A stretch of 64,000 bases of DNA, taken from NCBI RefSeq assembly GCF_001541315.1, contig NZ_LMVK01000012.1:372001-436000 (forward strand), written 5' to 3'. Made by a program: the position numbers and the translations under genes. Below, in pieces: positions 1 to 10,462 of the stretch. This DNA is from Agrobacterium tumefaciens str. B6. Its GTDB lineage: Bacteria > Pseudomonadota > Alphaproteobacteria > Rhizobiales > Rhizobiaceae. Numbering within the stretch: position 1 is the stretch's first letter; each line of letters opens with the position of its first letter. The notes beneath the pieces are model-generated. The model did no database searches, had not been told where the DNA came from, and saw only the letters and a program-made list of their open reading frames with translations.

Positions 1-1121
1 TCGCTGCCGTCGATGCTGGTGGCGATGATATCGTGAAGATTACGACCATCGAGCCATCGGTGCTGCTGCCGGCGCAAATGGCAAGCCCGGCGACTTCGAT
101 CCTCGCGCCATCCGCCTATAAGGATGGCAAGGTCGATCCGATCGGAACCTGCACCGGACCGTTCAAGATCACCAAGGTCGATGCCAGCCAATATATGGAA
201 CTGACGGCGAACCATGACTATTGGAACGGTATGCCGAGGCTCTCGGGCGGCCGTGTGAACTTTATTCCGGATGCCGATACCCGCGCCACCCAGATAAGAA
301 GCGGTGAAGTGCAGATTTCGCGCGTGATTCCACCCTGGGCGGTAAAGACCATTGAAGCCACGAAGGGTGTCAAGGTTGCGCCTATTACCGTGCCCCGGAT
401 TACCGAAATGCTGCTCAATAATTCGAAGCCGCCGTTCAAGGATATCAAGGTTCGGCAGGCGATCCGGGCTGCCATCGACACCGCCGGTATTGCCGACAGC
501 ATCTATGAAGGCGTGGTAAAACCCGCAACGATGCCCTTCGCACCGGGAGAGCCGTGGGCGCCGAAAGATGTCACACCCGCTTATGACGTAGAGAAGGCGA
601 AGGCTCTGCTGAAAGAGGCGGGAATTGCTCCCGGCAGCCTGAAGCTGACGCTTCTGGCCTACACTGAAAGAACCGAACTCAAGGATGTTGCCGCCGTTAT
701 CCAGGCCCAGTTGCAGGAAATCGGCATCAAGGTCGATGTGCGCGTTGCCGATTACACTGCGATCGAGCCAGATCTCCTGGCCGGCAATTTCGACATGGTT
801 CTTCTGTCACGCGGTTATGCCACTGATGTTGCAGAACCGATCGGTTTCCTCAACGCCGACTACACCTGCGGAGGCGGCTACAACATCTCGCATTATTGCA
901 GTGAGGAGACGGACAAGCTGATCAAATCAGCCTATGTGGCGGCTGAGCCGGCCAAGCGTTACGCCATCTATGCCGAGGCGGCGAAGAGGGTTTACGACGA
1001 AGCCGTCACCGTCTACCTCATCCACGAGACCGCTTTCGATGCCTATTCGGACAAGGTCGAAAACTTCAAGCCGCATCCGATCAACTACTTCATCATGACC
1101 AAGGATCTGGCGGTGAAATAA
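1..1121 (+). CDS. ABC transporter substrate-binding protein (family 5), 5'-truncated
   Basis: Periplasmic solute-binding component of a dipeptide/oligopeptide/nickel-class ABC importer. The reading frame is open from the window edge (codons from base 3), so the N-terminus and signal peptide lie outside. The visible part has the family-5 layout: a binding lobe, then a segment typical of these proteins with a PPFKDIKVRQAI motif, and a C-terminal lobe ending at YFIMTKDLAVK. Permease and ATPase genes are not downstream: the next gene is on the other strand, so any operon partners lie upstream. A strong hairpin follows 25 bases after the stop. The substrate cannot be told from sequence alone. Confidence 0.88.
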   Translation, partial: AAVDAGGDDIVKITTIEPSVLLPAQMASPATSILAPSAYKDGKVDPIGTCTGPFKITKVDASQYMELTANHDYWNGMPRLSGGRVNFIPDADTRATQIRSGEVQISRVIPPWAVKTIEATKGVKVAPITVPRITEMLLNNSKPPFKDIKVRQAIRAAIDTAGIADSIYEGVVKPATMPFAPGEPWAPKDVTPAYDVEKAKALLKEAGIAPGSLKLTLLAYTERTELKDVAAVIQAQLQEIGIKVDVRVADYTAIEPDLLAGNFDMVLLSRGYATDVAEPIGFLNADYTCGGGYNISHYCSEETDKLIKSAYVAAEPAKRYAIYAEAAKRVYDEAVTVYLIHETAFDAYSDKVENFKPHPINYFIMTKDLAVK

Positions 1122-1145
1122 GCCGACATGACATTGCTGACGAGG

Positions 1146-1175
1146 TATGGCCCGGCTCGCAACAGCCGGGCCATA
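1146..1175 (+). terminator. Hairpin after the binding-protein gene
   Basis: Perfect 12-bp stem (TATGGCCCGGCT / AGCCGGGCCATA) with a 6-base loop, placed 25 bases after the stop codon. There is no real T-run, so it may act as a stabilising 3' hairpin or a weak terminator. Confidence 0.55.
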
Positions 1176-1501
1176 TTGCCGATATGGTGCCGCCACGCCG
1201 GGGCTGGATGCCGGATCAGGCCCACTGCCGTCCGGGCCAAATTTCTGGACAATGTGCGTGACATTGATTTGGAATGACGAGCTACGCCAAACACTCCGGC
1301 GTCATCCTCGGGCTTGTCCCGAGGATGACGCGAGAGGTGTGAAGCCTTCGCCGCCGGCTTCGGTAGAGATATCTGTTCGGGAGGTGTGGAAGGACGAAGC
1401 TTGATCTCGTCCGACGGCTGTCACGCAGGTTCAGCGCGAAGCGGGGCAGGCGGGGCGACCCGGCGGCGGCAGGATGGAAGCGCCGCCGGTATCTCTTCGG
1501 A
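1176..1501. other. Gene-free stretch with a palindromic repeat
   Basis: Between the 3' hairpin of the binding-protein gene and the HMA protein gene. Apart from the perfect palindrome at 1300-1330, I see no convincing coding region or RNA gene. Confidence 0.5.
1300..1330. repeat. Palindromic intergenic element
   Basis: Perfect 13-bp inverted repeat (CGTCATCCTCGGG and its complement) around the 5-base loop CTTGT. Motifs of this kind (GTCATCCTCGGGCTTG...) are, as far as I know, scattered through rhizobial and Agrobacterium intergenic regions. It is not next to a stop codon, so a dispersed repeat is more likely than a gene-specific terminator. Confidence 0.5.
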
Positions 1502-1756
1502 TCAGGCGCGTGCTTCCGGCGTATAGCCAGCGGCGGTGATGATTTCGGCAATACGCGCTGCATCGGAGACGCCGCCAACCACGACCGTGCGGCTTGCCGG
1601 ATCGGCATGCACGGCAGCGCCGGGAACGGTCTTTTCGATCGCGCCCTTGATCACACCGGCGCAGTGACCGCAGGTCATGTCTTCAACGTGGAAAGAAAGG
1701 TCGGCATCGACGGGTGCGGCAGTGGTTTCGGGGTGATGCTGATGGGCGGTGCACAT
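1502..1756 (-). CDS. Heavy-metal-associated (HMA) domain protein, CopZ-like copper chaperone
   Basis: Small 84-residue soluble protein that probably binds Cu(I) and passes it to an exporting ATPase. The metal site MTCGHC is at residues 27-32, with Cys29 and Cys32 as ligands, followed by the usual beta-alpha-beta HMA pattern. A His-rich N-terminus (HQHH) may add metal binding. The ATG is preceded by GGAG at good spacing. It is encoded alone, without a CopA-type ATPase beside it. Its upstream region holds a CueR-like operator (1800-1824), which supports a copper-responsive role. Confidence 0.85.
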   Translation of the reverse strand: MCTAHQHHPETTAAPVDADLSFHVEDMTCGHCAGVIKGAIEKTVPGAAVHADPASRTVVVGGVSDAARIAEIITAAGYTPEARA

Positions 1757-1799
1757 AGGCGGTTCTCCATGGTTTGGAATTCTAACGGGAGGAGCCTGG

Positions 1800-1824
1800 A
1801 CTATTCCAACGTGGGAAGGTCAAG
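1800..1824 (-). promoter_or_regulatory. CueR-like operator/promoter for the HMA protein
   Basis: On the minus strand a -35 element TTGACC (1818-1823) overlaps a dyad ACCTTCC-N6-GGAATAGT, close to the CueR consensus ACCTTCC...GGAAGGT. A 19-base spacer, as expected for MerR-family promoters, would put the -10 at about 1793-1798 (CAGGCT, a poor hexamer). The site is about 45 bases upstream of the ATG at 1756. Confidence 0.55.
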
Positions 1825-1862
1825 CGCTTTATTCGCGCATGCGCAACATGTGTATCGCCGGA

Positions 1863-3320
1863 TCAGCTGCGCCAGAAGATCGGCATCAGCAGCACCAGAA
1901 CCGTCAGGATTTCCAGACGCCCGAGCAGCATCAGGACCGACAGGAGATAGAGCGCCGGGTCGCTGATTGTGGAGAAATTGCCGACAGGCCCGATGATCGG
2001 GCCGATGCCGGGTCCGACATTGGCAAGCGCCGTCGCAACACCCGATGTGGCGGTGAGGAAATCATAACCCATCAGGCTCATGGCAAGGCTGCCGGCGATC
2101 CACAGCGCGATGAAACAGCTGATGAACAGAAAGATGGTGCGGATGGTTTCCGGATCGACCACCTGCTGGCCGTAGCGCACCGAATAGACGGCATTCGGAT
2201 AGATCAGCTTCTTGAGGCCCGCGCGCGCCACATTGAAGATGATGAGGAAACGATAGGCCTTGATACCGCCCGCAGTCGAGCCGGAACAGCCGCCCATGAA
2301 GGTCGCGAAAAAGGCGACGACGACGACGAACGGACCCCAGAGCGTATAGTCGTCGCTGGCAAAACCTCCGGTCGACAGGATAGAGGTCATGTTGAAGAAG
2401 GAATGGCTGAGCGCGTCGTCCAGCGGTACACCGTTTCTAAGGTGATGATAGACGCCCACCGCAATGGAGATCGCGCAGAGATAACCGAGGAAGACGGCGA
2501 TCTGCGGGTCGCGCAGCGTCTCCAGCCGGCGGCGGACGGCAAGCAGGATCATCACCGAAAAGGGCAGGCTGCCGAAGATCAGGAAGATCGTGGCGATCCA
2601 CAGCAGCGCGGTATTGTCAAAATAGGCGAATGAGGCGTCATGGGTGGAAAAGCCGCCGGTCGCGACGGTCGACATGGCGTGGTTCAGCGCATCGAAATGC
2701 GACATGCCGGCAAAATCGAAGGCCACCGTGCAGGCGATTGTCATGATGATGTAGATCGCCACGAAAGCCCGTGTGAAGCTCGCCAGACGCGCGAAGGGCC
2801 GGTCGTTGCCGGTATCGGAAGATTCCATGCGAAAGAAGGTCATGCCGCCGACGCGGAGCAGGGGCAGGATGAAGAGACCGAGGGCGACGATACCGATGCC
2901 GCCGAGCCAGCAGAGCAGGGATCGCCACAGAAGGATGCCCTGCGGCGCGTTGTCGAGGCCGGATATGGCCGTCGATCCTGTCGTGGTGATGGCCGAAACG
3001 GATTCGAAGATCGCCTGACCGGGCGTCAGGTCGAGTTCCGACAGATAAAGCGGAACCGCGCCGATGATGGAAAACACCAGCCAGAGCAGGTTGACGAGCA
3101 GAAAGCCGAAACGTTTGTTGAAGGAGGTGATCGGTCCGCGGGTCGCGAGCGCGCATGCAAGTGCAAAGCCGCCGCACATGAAACCCGAAAGCGCAAACAC
3201 CATCCAGTCATCATTGCCGTAATAAAGATCGGTCAGTGCCGGCAGAAACATGGCCGTCGCAAGGTAGAGCCCGAAGATGGACGCCACATATATGACCGAG
3301 CGCAGAAGGTTGCTGTTCAA
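1863..3320 (-). CDS. trkH: TrkH-family potassium uptake protein
   Basis: Integral inner-membrane K+ translocating subunit of a Trk system, 485 residues, the usual TrkH length. Four M1-P-M2 repeats are visible from their filter segments: TTTGSTAISG, STVATGGFST, STGGFASDD and a final ANVGPGIGP. The partner TrkA is not in the window, which is common. The start appears to be TTG at 3320, because the N-terminal hydrophobic stretch begins within the first ten residues and no earlier ATG fits; the ribosome binding site is weak. The ilvA gene is divergent, starting only 80 bases away. Confidence 0.93.
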   Translation of the reverse strand: MNSNLLRSVIYVASIFGLYLATAMFLPALTDLYYGNDDWMVFALSGFMCGGFALACALATRGPITSFNKRFGFLLVNLLWLVFSIIGAVPLYLSELDLTPGQAIFESVSAITTTGSTAISGLDNAPQGILLWRSLLCWLGGIGIVALGLFILPLLRVGGMTFFRMESSDTGNDRPFARLASFTRAFVAIYIIMTIACTVAFDFAGMSHFDALNHAMSTVATGGFSTHDASFAYFDNTALLWIATIFLIFGSLPFSVMILLAVRRRLETLRDPQIAVFLGYLCAISIAVGVYHHLRNGVPLDDALSHSFFNMTSILSTGGFASDDYTLWGPFVVVVAFFATFMGGCSGSTAGGIKAYRFLIIFNVARAGLKKLIYPNAVYSVRYGQQVVDPETIRTIFLFISCFIALWIAGSLAMSLMGYDFLTATSGVATALANVGPGIGPIIGPVGNFSTISDPALYLLSVLMLLGRLEILTVLVLLMPIFWRS

Positions 3321-3400
3321 GAAATGAAACCCGGAGTTCGTTGCCGCGCTGAAATGAGTCTTTGTCTCGGACGCCTTCCTATGGCATAGCGGGTGCCATT

Positions 3401-4675
3401 ATGAATTTCAATGGATTGACTATCGTGGACAAGCAGCTTGTGGAAGCAGCGCGGCGGGAAGTGCGGGAGATATTTCCGGAAACGCCGCTGCAGTTGAATG
3501 AACATCTCAGCCGTCGGTATGGCGCGTCGATTTGGCTGAAGCGTGAGGATCTGTCCCCGGTTCGTTCCTACAAGATTAGAGGCGCATTCAACTTTCTGCG
3601 CAAGGCGGTGGCCAAGGCCGGCAAGGACAAGATTTTCGTCTGCGCCTCGGCCGGCAACCATGCGCAGGGCTTTGCTTTCGCCTGCCGCCATTTCGGCGTT
3701 CACGGCGTTGTTTTCATGCCGGTGACGACACCGCAGCAGAAGATCGAGAAGACCCGCATCTTCGGCGGTGAATTCATCAGCATCCGTCTCGTGGGCGATA
3801 TATTCGACCAGTGTTACGCCGCTGCCCGCCAGCACGTACAGGATAATGACGGCTACATGGTGCCGCCCTTCGATCATGAAGACATCATCGAGGGTCAGGC
3901 TACGGTTGCTGCCGAGATCATGGACCAGCTTCCGGAAGGCACGAAGCCTGACATCGTCGTCATGCCTGTTGGTGGCGGCGGTCTTTCGGCTGGCCTCACC
4001 GGCTTTCTTGCCGGCACCGTCCGCAAGGAGAACTTCGTATTCTGCGAGCCCGAGGGTGCACCGAGCCTGAAGAAGAGCCTGGAGCGCGGTGAACCGGTGA
4101 CGCTGAACAAGGTCGACAATTTCGTCGATGGCGCCGCCGTCGCCCGCATCGGCGACCTGAACTTCAAGGCGCTGAAGGATTTCCCTGCCGAGCAGGTCAT
4201 GCTCATTCCGGAAAACGCCATCTGCGTGACGATCATCGAGATGCTGAACCTCGAAGGCGTGGTGCTGGAGCCTGCGGGTGCGCTCTCCATCGCCGCGCTG
4301 GAGAAGCTCGGTCGTGAGAGGCTGGAAGGCAAGACGGTCATCGCCGTGGTCTCCGGCGGCAATTTCGATTTCGAGCGCCTGCCGGATGTGAAGGAACGCG
4401 CAATGCGTTACACCGGCGTGAAAAAATATTTCATCCTGCGCCTGCCGCAGCGCCCTGGCGCGCTGCGCGATTTCCTCAACCTGCTCGGTCCGGACGACGA
4501 TATCGCCCGTTTCGAATATCTGAAGAAATCGGCCCGCAATTTCGGTTCGATCCTGATCGGCATCGAAACCAACGCGCCGGAAAATTTCGCCGGCCTGCTG
4601 GAGCGCTTCGAGGCCGCCGGTCTCGGTTATGAAGACATCACCGAAAACGACATCCTGTCGAACCTGATCATCTGA
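3401..4675 (+). CDS. ilvA: Threonine dehydratase (threonine ammonia-lyase)
   Basis: PLP enzyme that deaminates threonine to 2-oxobutyrate, the first step of isoleucine synthesis. The PLP lysine is Lys58 in SYKIRGAF, and the phosphate-binding loop is GGGGLSAG. A C-terminal ACT-like regulatory domain begins near KKYFILRLPQRPGAL. At 424 residues it has the single-regulatory-domain form. ATG 3401 is preferred over an in-frame TTG at 3362, which would add 13 residues not expected in the family. Transcribed divergently from trkH and followed by a clear hairpin at 4695-4719. Confidence 0.93.
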   Translation: MNFNGLTIVDKQLVEAARREVREIFPETPLQLNEHLSRRYGASIWLKREDLSPVRSYKIRGAFNFLRKAVAKAGKDKIFVCASAGNHAQGFAFACRHFGVHGVVFMPVTTPQQKIEKTRIFGGEFISIRLVGDIFDQCYAAARQHVQDNDGYMVPPFDHEDIIEGQATVAAEIMDQLPEGTKPDIVVMPVGGGGLSAGLTGFLAGTVRKENFVFCEPEGAPSLKKSLERGEPVTLNKVDNFVDGAAVARIGDLNFKALKDFPAEQVMLIPENAICVTIIEMLNLEGVVLEPAGALSIAALEKLGRERLEGKTVIAVVSGGNFDFERLPDVKERAMRYTGVKKYFILRLPQRPGALRDFLNLLGPDDDIARFEYLKKSARNFGSILIGIETNAPENFAGLLERFEAAGLGYEDITENDILSNLII

Positions 4676-4694
4676 TCGGGGAGTTAAAGACAGG

Positions 4695-4719
4695 GAAGGG
4701 CGGATCACCTCCGCCCTTC
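4695..4719 (+). terminator. Hairpin after ilvA
   Basis: Perfect 10-bp stem GAAGGGCGGA / TCCGCCCTTC with a 5-base loop, 20 bases after the ilvA stop. No T-run follows. Confidence 0.6.
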
Positions 4720-4750
4720 AAACGTGACATAGATTGAGGGAGTGAAAGCC

Positions 4751-5062
4751 ATGGCATCGTTTTTTTCCAAAATCCTCTCGGCCTTCGGCTCCGGCCAGCC
4801 GTCCTCGGACGCGCCGCAGAAGGTGTCGCAGGCTGAGCCGCATGCGCATGGCGACTATCTGATCTATGCGACGCCGATCAAGGAAGGCGGTCAGTTCCGC
4901 CTGGCCGGCCGCATCGAGAAAAAGGCCGGCGACGAAGTGCTGGTGCATGAATTCGTGCGCGCCGATGTCTTCACCAGCCTGGACGATGCGGTGGAGTTCA
5001 CGATCCGCAAGGCGAAGCTCATCATCGATCAGAACGGCGCATCGCTTTTCCCAGGAAAATGA
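4751..5062 (+). CDS. HlyU-family protein
   Basis: Small soluble protein of 103 residues resembling the HlyU family (named after a Vibrio regulator). The conserved core runs from YLIYATPIKEGGQFRLAGRIEK through VLVHEFVRADVF to the FTIRKAKLIIDQ segment near the C-terminus. In Rhizobiales these are mostly annotated by family only, and no regulatory target is evident here. ATG 4751 is chosen because GAGGG lies about 10 bases upstream; the GTG at 4742 would overlap that site. Confidence 0.75.
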   Translation: MASFFSKILSAFGSGQPSSDAPQKVSQAEPHAHGDYLIYATPIKEGGQFRLAGRIEKKAGDEVLVHEFVRADVFTSLDDAVEFTIRKAKLIIDQNGASLFPGK

Positions 5063-5179
5063 TGACGTTTTCTTGCCCCGCACATTAAGATTCCGTTGTT
5101 TGCTTCGGCCTATCGTCTCTGAAGGGCATGGAGTCGCGCCAATCAACCCGCGCGACGTGGATCGATAAGGCATGTGCCG

Positions 5180-6445
5180 ATGCAGTGGGCAAATCTGGCC
5201 CTCTTTTTGACGGAGGCCATCGTCTATTTTTCGGTAATGACGGCCTTCCTTCATTACCGGCATATTCTCGGCATCGGTGTTTTTCTCACCGCGCTGGGGG
5301 TCATGCATTTTCTGGAAACCTATCTGGCGGCCGTCTTTTACGTGCAGCTGCCTTTCGGCGTGGCGTCGCCCGGTTCCTCGATTCTTTTTGCCGGCAAGCT
5401 GATGATGATCCTCATGCTCTATATGCGCGAGGATGCTGCGGTGGTGCGCCAGCCGATCTATGGCCTTTTTCTCGGCAACATATTGACCGTCATCATGGCC
5501 CAGATCATCCGCTTTCATCAGACGGTGGCGATCGTGCCCGGGCAGTCTGTCAGTACCGGCTTTCTGGACGAGATGGGTGTGCTGATGGTCTGGGGCACCA
5601 GTCTGCTTTACATCGACGCCATCGCCATCATCCTGTTTTATGAAAAACTGGGGCGGTATCTGCAGCGCCATATCGTCCTGCGTTTCGGCATCTGCGGTGT
5701 CGTCATCCTCAGCCTCGATCAGGCGGGTTTTTACGGTGCGCTGCGACTTCTGTTCAACGCGCCGGTCGATGTGTTTTATGATGGCTGGAAGGCGAAGATG
5801 GCGGCCGTCGCGGTCTATTCGCTGCTCTTCGCCATCTATCTGTCGCTGACATCGGCCAAGGGCCGTTTCCTGATACGCCGCAACATTGCGGATGTCTTCA
5901 ACGATCTGACCTTCCGTGAGCGCTACGAAGAGCTGTTATCCCGCTCCGGACGCGACATGCTGACGGGTGTTTCGGACCGCGCCCGCATGGAGCTCGACGC
6001 GCCCTCCATCGTGCTTGACTGCGCCGAGAAGAGGCGGGCGATCAGCGTGCTTATCGTCGATATCGACCATTTCAAGACTGTAAACGATACGTTCGGCCAT
6101 CTGCGGGGCGATGAAATTCTTCGGGAATTCGCAGCAGTCATGAAGCGGTCGGTTCAACCACATGGCCATCTCTACCGTTTCGGCGGCGAGGAATTTGTGG
6201 CCCTGCTTCCGGCGATGACACACGAGGCCGCACTTGCCTTTTCCGAAGGTCTGCGTGCCGCCGTGCTGACGGGTCTGCGCCGGCCCGACGGAACGCCCCT
6301 GACTGTCAGTATCGGCGTCGCGACCGGTCTGGAGGATGGGCGGGTATTCCTCGAACTTCTTTCCGAAGCCGACTCGCGGCTCTATGCGGCAAAAAATAAC
6401 GGCCGGGATCAGGTCCACGGCCGTTACGGAATGTGGGTCGGCTGA
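5180..6445 (+). CDS. Membrane-anchored diguanylate cyclase (GGEEF)
   Basis: Likely makes c-di-GMP from two GTP. The N-terminal half (about residues 1-230) is a multi-pass membrane sensor region of no family I can name; the C-terminal GGEEF domain has the intact active loop at residue 335 (FGGEEFVAL) and the upstream metal-site segment VDIDHFKTVND. The allosteric RxxD inhibitory site is absent at its usual position before GGEEF. ATG 5180 has AAGG at about 9 bases; a GTG two codons earlier (5174) is possible. Converges on azoR with a shared hairpin. Confidence 0.9.
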   Translation: MQWANLALFLTEAIVYFSVMTAFLHYRHILGIGVFLTALGVMHFLETYLAAVFYVQLPFGVASPGSSILFAGKLMMILMLYMREDAAVVRQPIYGLFLGNILTVIMAQIIRFHQTVAIVPGQSVSTGFLDEMGVLMVWGTSLLYIDAIAIILFYEKLGRYLQRHIVLRFGICGVVILSLDQAGFYGALRLLFNAPVDVFYDGWKAKMAAVAVYSLLFAIYLSLTSAKGRFLIRRNIADVFNDLTFRERYEELLSRSGRDMLTGVSDRARMELDAPSIVLDCAEKRRAISVLIVDIDHFKTVNDTFGHLRGDEILREFAAVMKRSVQPHGHLYRFGGEEFVALLPAMTHEAALAFSEGLRAAVLTGLRRPDGTPLTVSIGVATGLEDGRVFLELLSEADSRLYAAKNNGRDQVHGRYGMWVG

Positions 6446-6464
6446 TACCTTGCCGGTATCAGCC
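6440..6464. terminator. Bidirectional hairpin between diguanylate cyclase and azoR
   Basis: Perfect 10-bp inverted repeat GGCTGATACC / GGTATCAGCC, loop TTGCC. It overlaps the stop codon of the cyclase gene and lies 15 bases from the azoR stop, so it can serve both convergent genes. Confidence 0.55.
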
Positions 6465-6478
6465 TCCATTCAATTGTC

Positions 6479-7096
6479 TCAGGCGGCCTGGGCCAGCTCT
6501 TCAACCTTGGCTTCGGCGGCGGCCACAGCCTTTTCCACGGCTTCCGGACCAAATGCCAGGCCTTCGACATAGATGACTTCCACATCCGTCATGCCCATGA
6601 AGCCGAGAACGGTCTTCAGATAAGGAACGGCGTGGTTCATCGAAACGGCCGGACCTTCGGAATAAACGCCGGCAGCGGCCAGCACGATGTAGACCTTCTT
6701 GCCGGTGGCGAGGCCAACCGGGCCGGTTTCGGTATATTTGAAGGTCTGGCCGGCGCGGGCGACGTTGTCGATCCACGATTTCAGACCGGAATAGATGTTG
6801 AAGTTGATGAGGCCGGTGCCGATGACGACGGTGTCGGCTGCCAGAAGCTCTGCAACCAGCTTGTCGGAATAATCGGCGGCAACCGCTTCTTCGGCGGTGC
6901 GCTGGTCGGCCGACTTGCGGATCGCCGCGGTCTTGACGGTGTCGAGATGCGGGATCGGGTCAGCGGCGAGATCGCGGTGAACAAGGGTGTTGGAAGCCGA
7001 CTTGGCCTTCAGCTTGTTTGCGAGCTCACCCGAAAACTTGTTGGAAACCGATTCGTCGCCACGCGGGCTGGAGGTGATGAGCAGAATGTTGGACAT
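6479..7096 (-). CDS. azoR: FMN-dependent NADH-azoreductase / quinone reductase
   Basis: Cytoplasmic flavodoxin-fold enzyme of 205 residues that reduces quinones and azo compounds. It begins with the flavin-phosphate-binding motif ILLITSSPRGDESVS and contains the AzoR-type GTGLINFNIYSGLKSWID segment. The open frame runs 76 codons further upstream, but ATG 7096 has a good AAGGA site and the family N-terminus starts there. It is divergent from a LysR-type gene, the usual arrangement for a LysR-controlled oxidoreductase. Confidence 0.92.
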   Translation of the reverse strand: MSNILLITSSPRGDESVSNKFSGELANKLKAKSASNTLVHRDLAADPIPHLDTVKTAAIRKSADQRTAEEAVAADYSDKLVAELLAADTVVIGTGLINFNIYSGLKSWIDNVARAGQTFKYTETGPVGLATGKKVYIVLAAAGVYSEGPAVSMNHAVPYLKTVLGFMGMTDVEVIYVEGLAFGPEAVEKAVAAAEAKVEELAQAA

Positions 7097-7192
7097 GGTC
7101 TTTCCTTGCATAAGCGATGAATTGACGGGCGCCTTGGGAGGGCGGGAGAGCACGATGCCCTTCCTTTGCGCTCTATATGAAAAATTACTGCC

Positions 7193-7209
7193 ATCAAGAA
7201 AACTGTGAT
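7193..7209. promoter_or_regulatory. Putative LysR box between azoR and its divergent regulator
   Basis: ATC-N11-GAT, containing the T-N11-A core of LysR-type binding sites, about midway in the 149-base gap between the two divergent start codons. Confidence 0.4.
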
Positions 7210-7245
7210 AATCTGGAAGCAATCTATCGATGAAATGGATGGAAC

Positions 7246-8214
7246 ATGGACGCGAACCCGACGCTCGACCAATTGCAGGTGTTTTTGACGGTTGCCGAGA
7301 CCGGCAGCTTTTCCGCTGCGTCACGGGCGCTCAATCGCGCGCAGTCGGTGGTCAGCTACACGATCGCCAATCTCGAGGCGCAGCTTGAAGTCACGCTGTT
7401 TGAGCGCAGCGGCGTGCGCCAGCCGAAACTGACGGATGAGGGCCGCGCCATGCTTGAGGATGCAAGGCGAATCGTCGCCGGCCTGCAGGAGATGCGCGCC
7501 CGCGCCAAGGGGCTGAAGCAGGGGCTTGAGGCGGAACTCTCGGTCGCCATCAGCACCATGGTGCCGGCGGAGGCCATGGTGGCCGTGCTGAGGGATTTTC
7601 GCCAGCAGTTCCCGACCGTCACCCTCAGCCTCAATGTCGGCGAATTGGGCATGGTCATGGATATGGTGCTCTCCCGCAAGGCAGGCATCGGCATTGGCGG
7701 GGCGATGCTGCGCCAGGATGATGAGCTCGTTGTCGAAAAGGTGGGCCATTCCTTCATGTTGCCCGTCGTCGCGTCGGATCACCCGCTGGCGCAGATCGAG
7801 CGGCCTCTGGTTCTCGCAGACGTGCGCGAGGAGGTCCAGCTTGTTGTCACCGATGCATCGGGCCTCACCAAGGGCCGCGATTTCAATGTTCTCTCTTACA
7901 AGACATGGCGGGGCAGCGACATCGCCACGAAATACCAGCTCATCAAGGGTGGTCTTGGCTGGGGCGGTCTGCCCGCATCGATCGTGCGCAATGATCTGAC
8001 CAATGGCAGCCTGAAAGCGCTTGAGCTGGAGGCCTATGAGCAGGGCGAATATCCGCTCTTTGCGCTGCGGCGGGTGGATTCACCGGCAGGCCCCGCAGGC
8101 CAGTGGCTTGCCGAAGCATTTCAGCAGCGCCTGTCTGCCTGCCCGAACCACAAGGATTTCAACGGGATGCTTGCGGCCAGCAAGCAGAGGACCATTGCTG
8201 TCGCCGCTGAGTGA
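7246..8214 (+). CDS. LysR-family transcriptional regulator
   Basis: 322-residue LysR-type regulator: winged helix-turn-helix at residues 1-65 (LDQLQVFLTVAETGSFSAASRALNRAQSVVS), then a substrate-binding-type effector domain. The gene sits head-to-head with azoR and probably controls it and itself; the inducer is unknown. A T-N11-A type site lies in the shared gap. The gene ends at a strong hairpin facing the convergent phosphoesterase gene. Confidence 0.9.
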   Translation: MDANPTLDQLQVFLTVAETGSFSAASRALNRAQSVVSYTIANLEAQLEVTLFERSGVRQPKLTDEGRAMLEDARRIVAGLQEMRARAKGLKQGLEAELSVAISTMVPAEAMVAVLRDFRQQFPTVTLSLNVGELGMVMDMVLSRKAGIGIGGAMLRQDDELVVEKVGHSFMLPVVASDHPLAQIERPLVLADVREEVQLVVTDASGLTKGRDFNVLSYKTWRGSDIATKYQLIKGGLGWGGLPASIVRNDLTNGSLKALELEAYEQGEYPLFALRRVDSPAGPAGQWLAEAFQQRLSACPNHKDFNGMLAASKQRTIAVAAE

Positions 8215-8219
8215 CAGTC

Positions 8220-8253
8220 TCGCCCTCCCGGCCGGTTTCAGCCGGGAGGGCGA
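8220..8253. terminator. Bidirectional terminator between LysR gene and phosphoesterase gene
   Basis: Perfect 13-bp inverted repeat TCGCCCTCCCGGC / GCCGGGAGGGCGA with an 8-base loop, followed on the plus strand by AGCTTTT. It sits in the 44-base gap between two convergent genes. Confidence 0.75.
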
Positions 8254-8258
8254 AGCTT

Positions 8259-10247
<1,989 letters not shown>

Positions 10248-10326
10248 GGGAACTCCTTCGAATGAAGCTTGCTCTGTCATGAAAAACGACAGGGTAGAAG
10301 CAATCGCAGAGGAGTCCATCACCAAA

Positions 10327-10344
10327 ATGACAGGCCCGTGACGG
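10327..10344 (-). promoter_or_regulatory. Putative PHO box upstream of cpdB
   Basis: On the minus strand, CCGTCAC-GGGC-CTGTCAT: two 7-base half-sites with the 4-base spacer that defines a PhoB site; the second half-site is a perfect consensus. It lies about 80 bases before the cpdB ATG and points toward it. Confidence 0.6.
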
Positions 10345-10462
10345 ATGGGCCTGTTTTCAACCGTTTGATAAATTTTTTGTCGCGGCAGCGCGGCGCGGGT
10401 GTCGCCGTACCGGAGAATGCGCATCGTCCGCCCTGCGCATTCCTCTTCGCTGGACTAACGGA

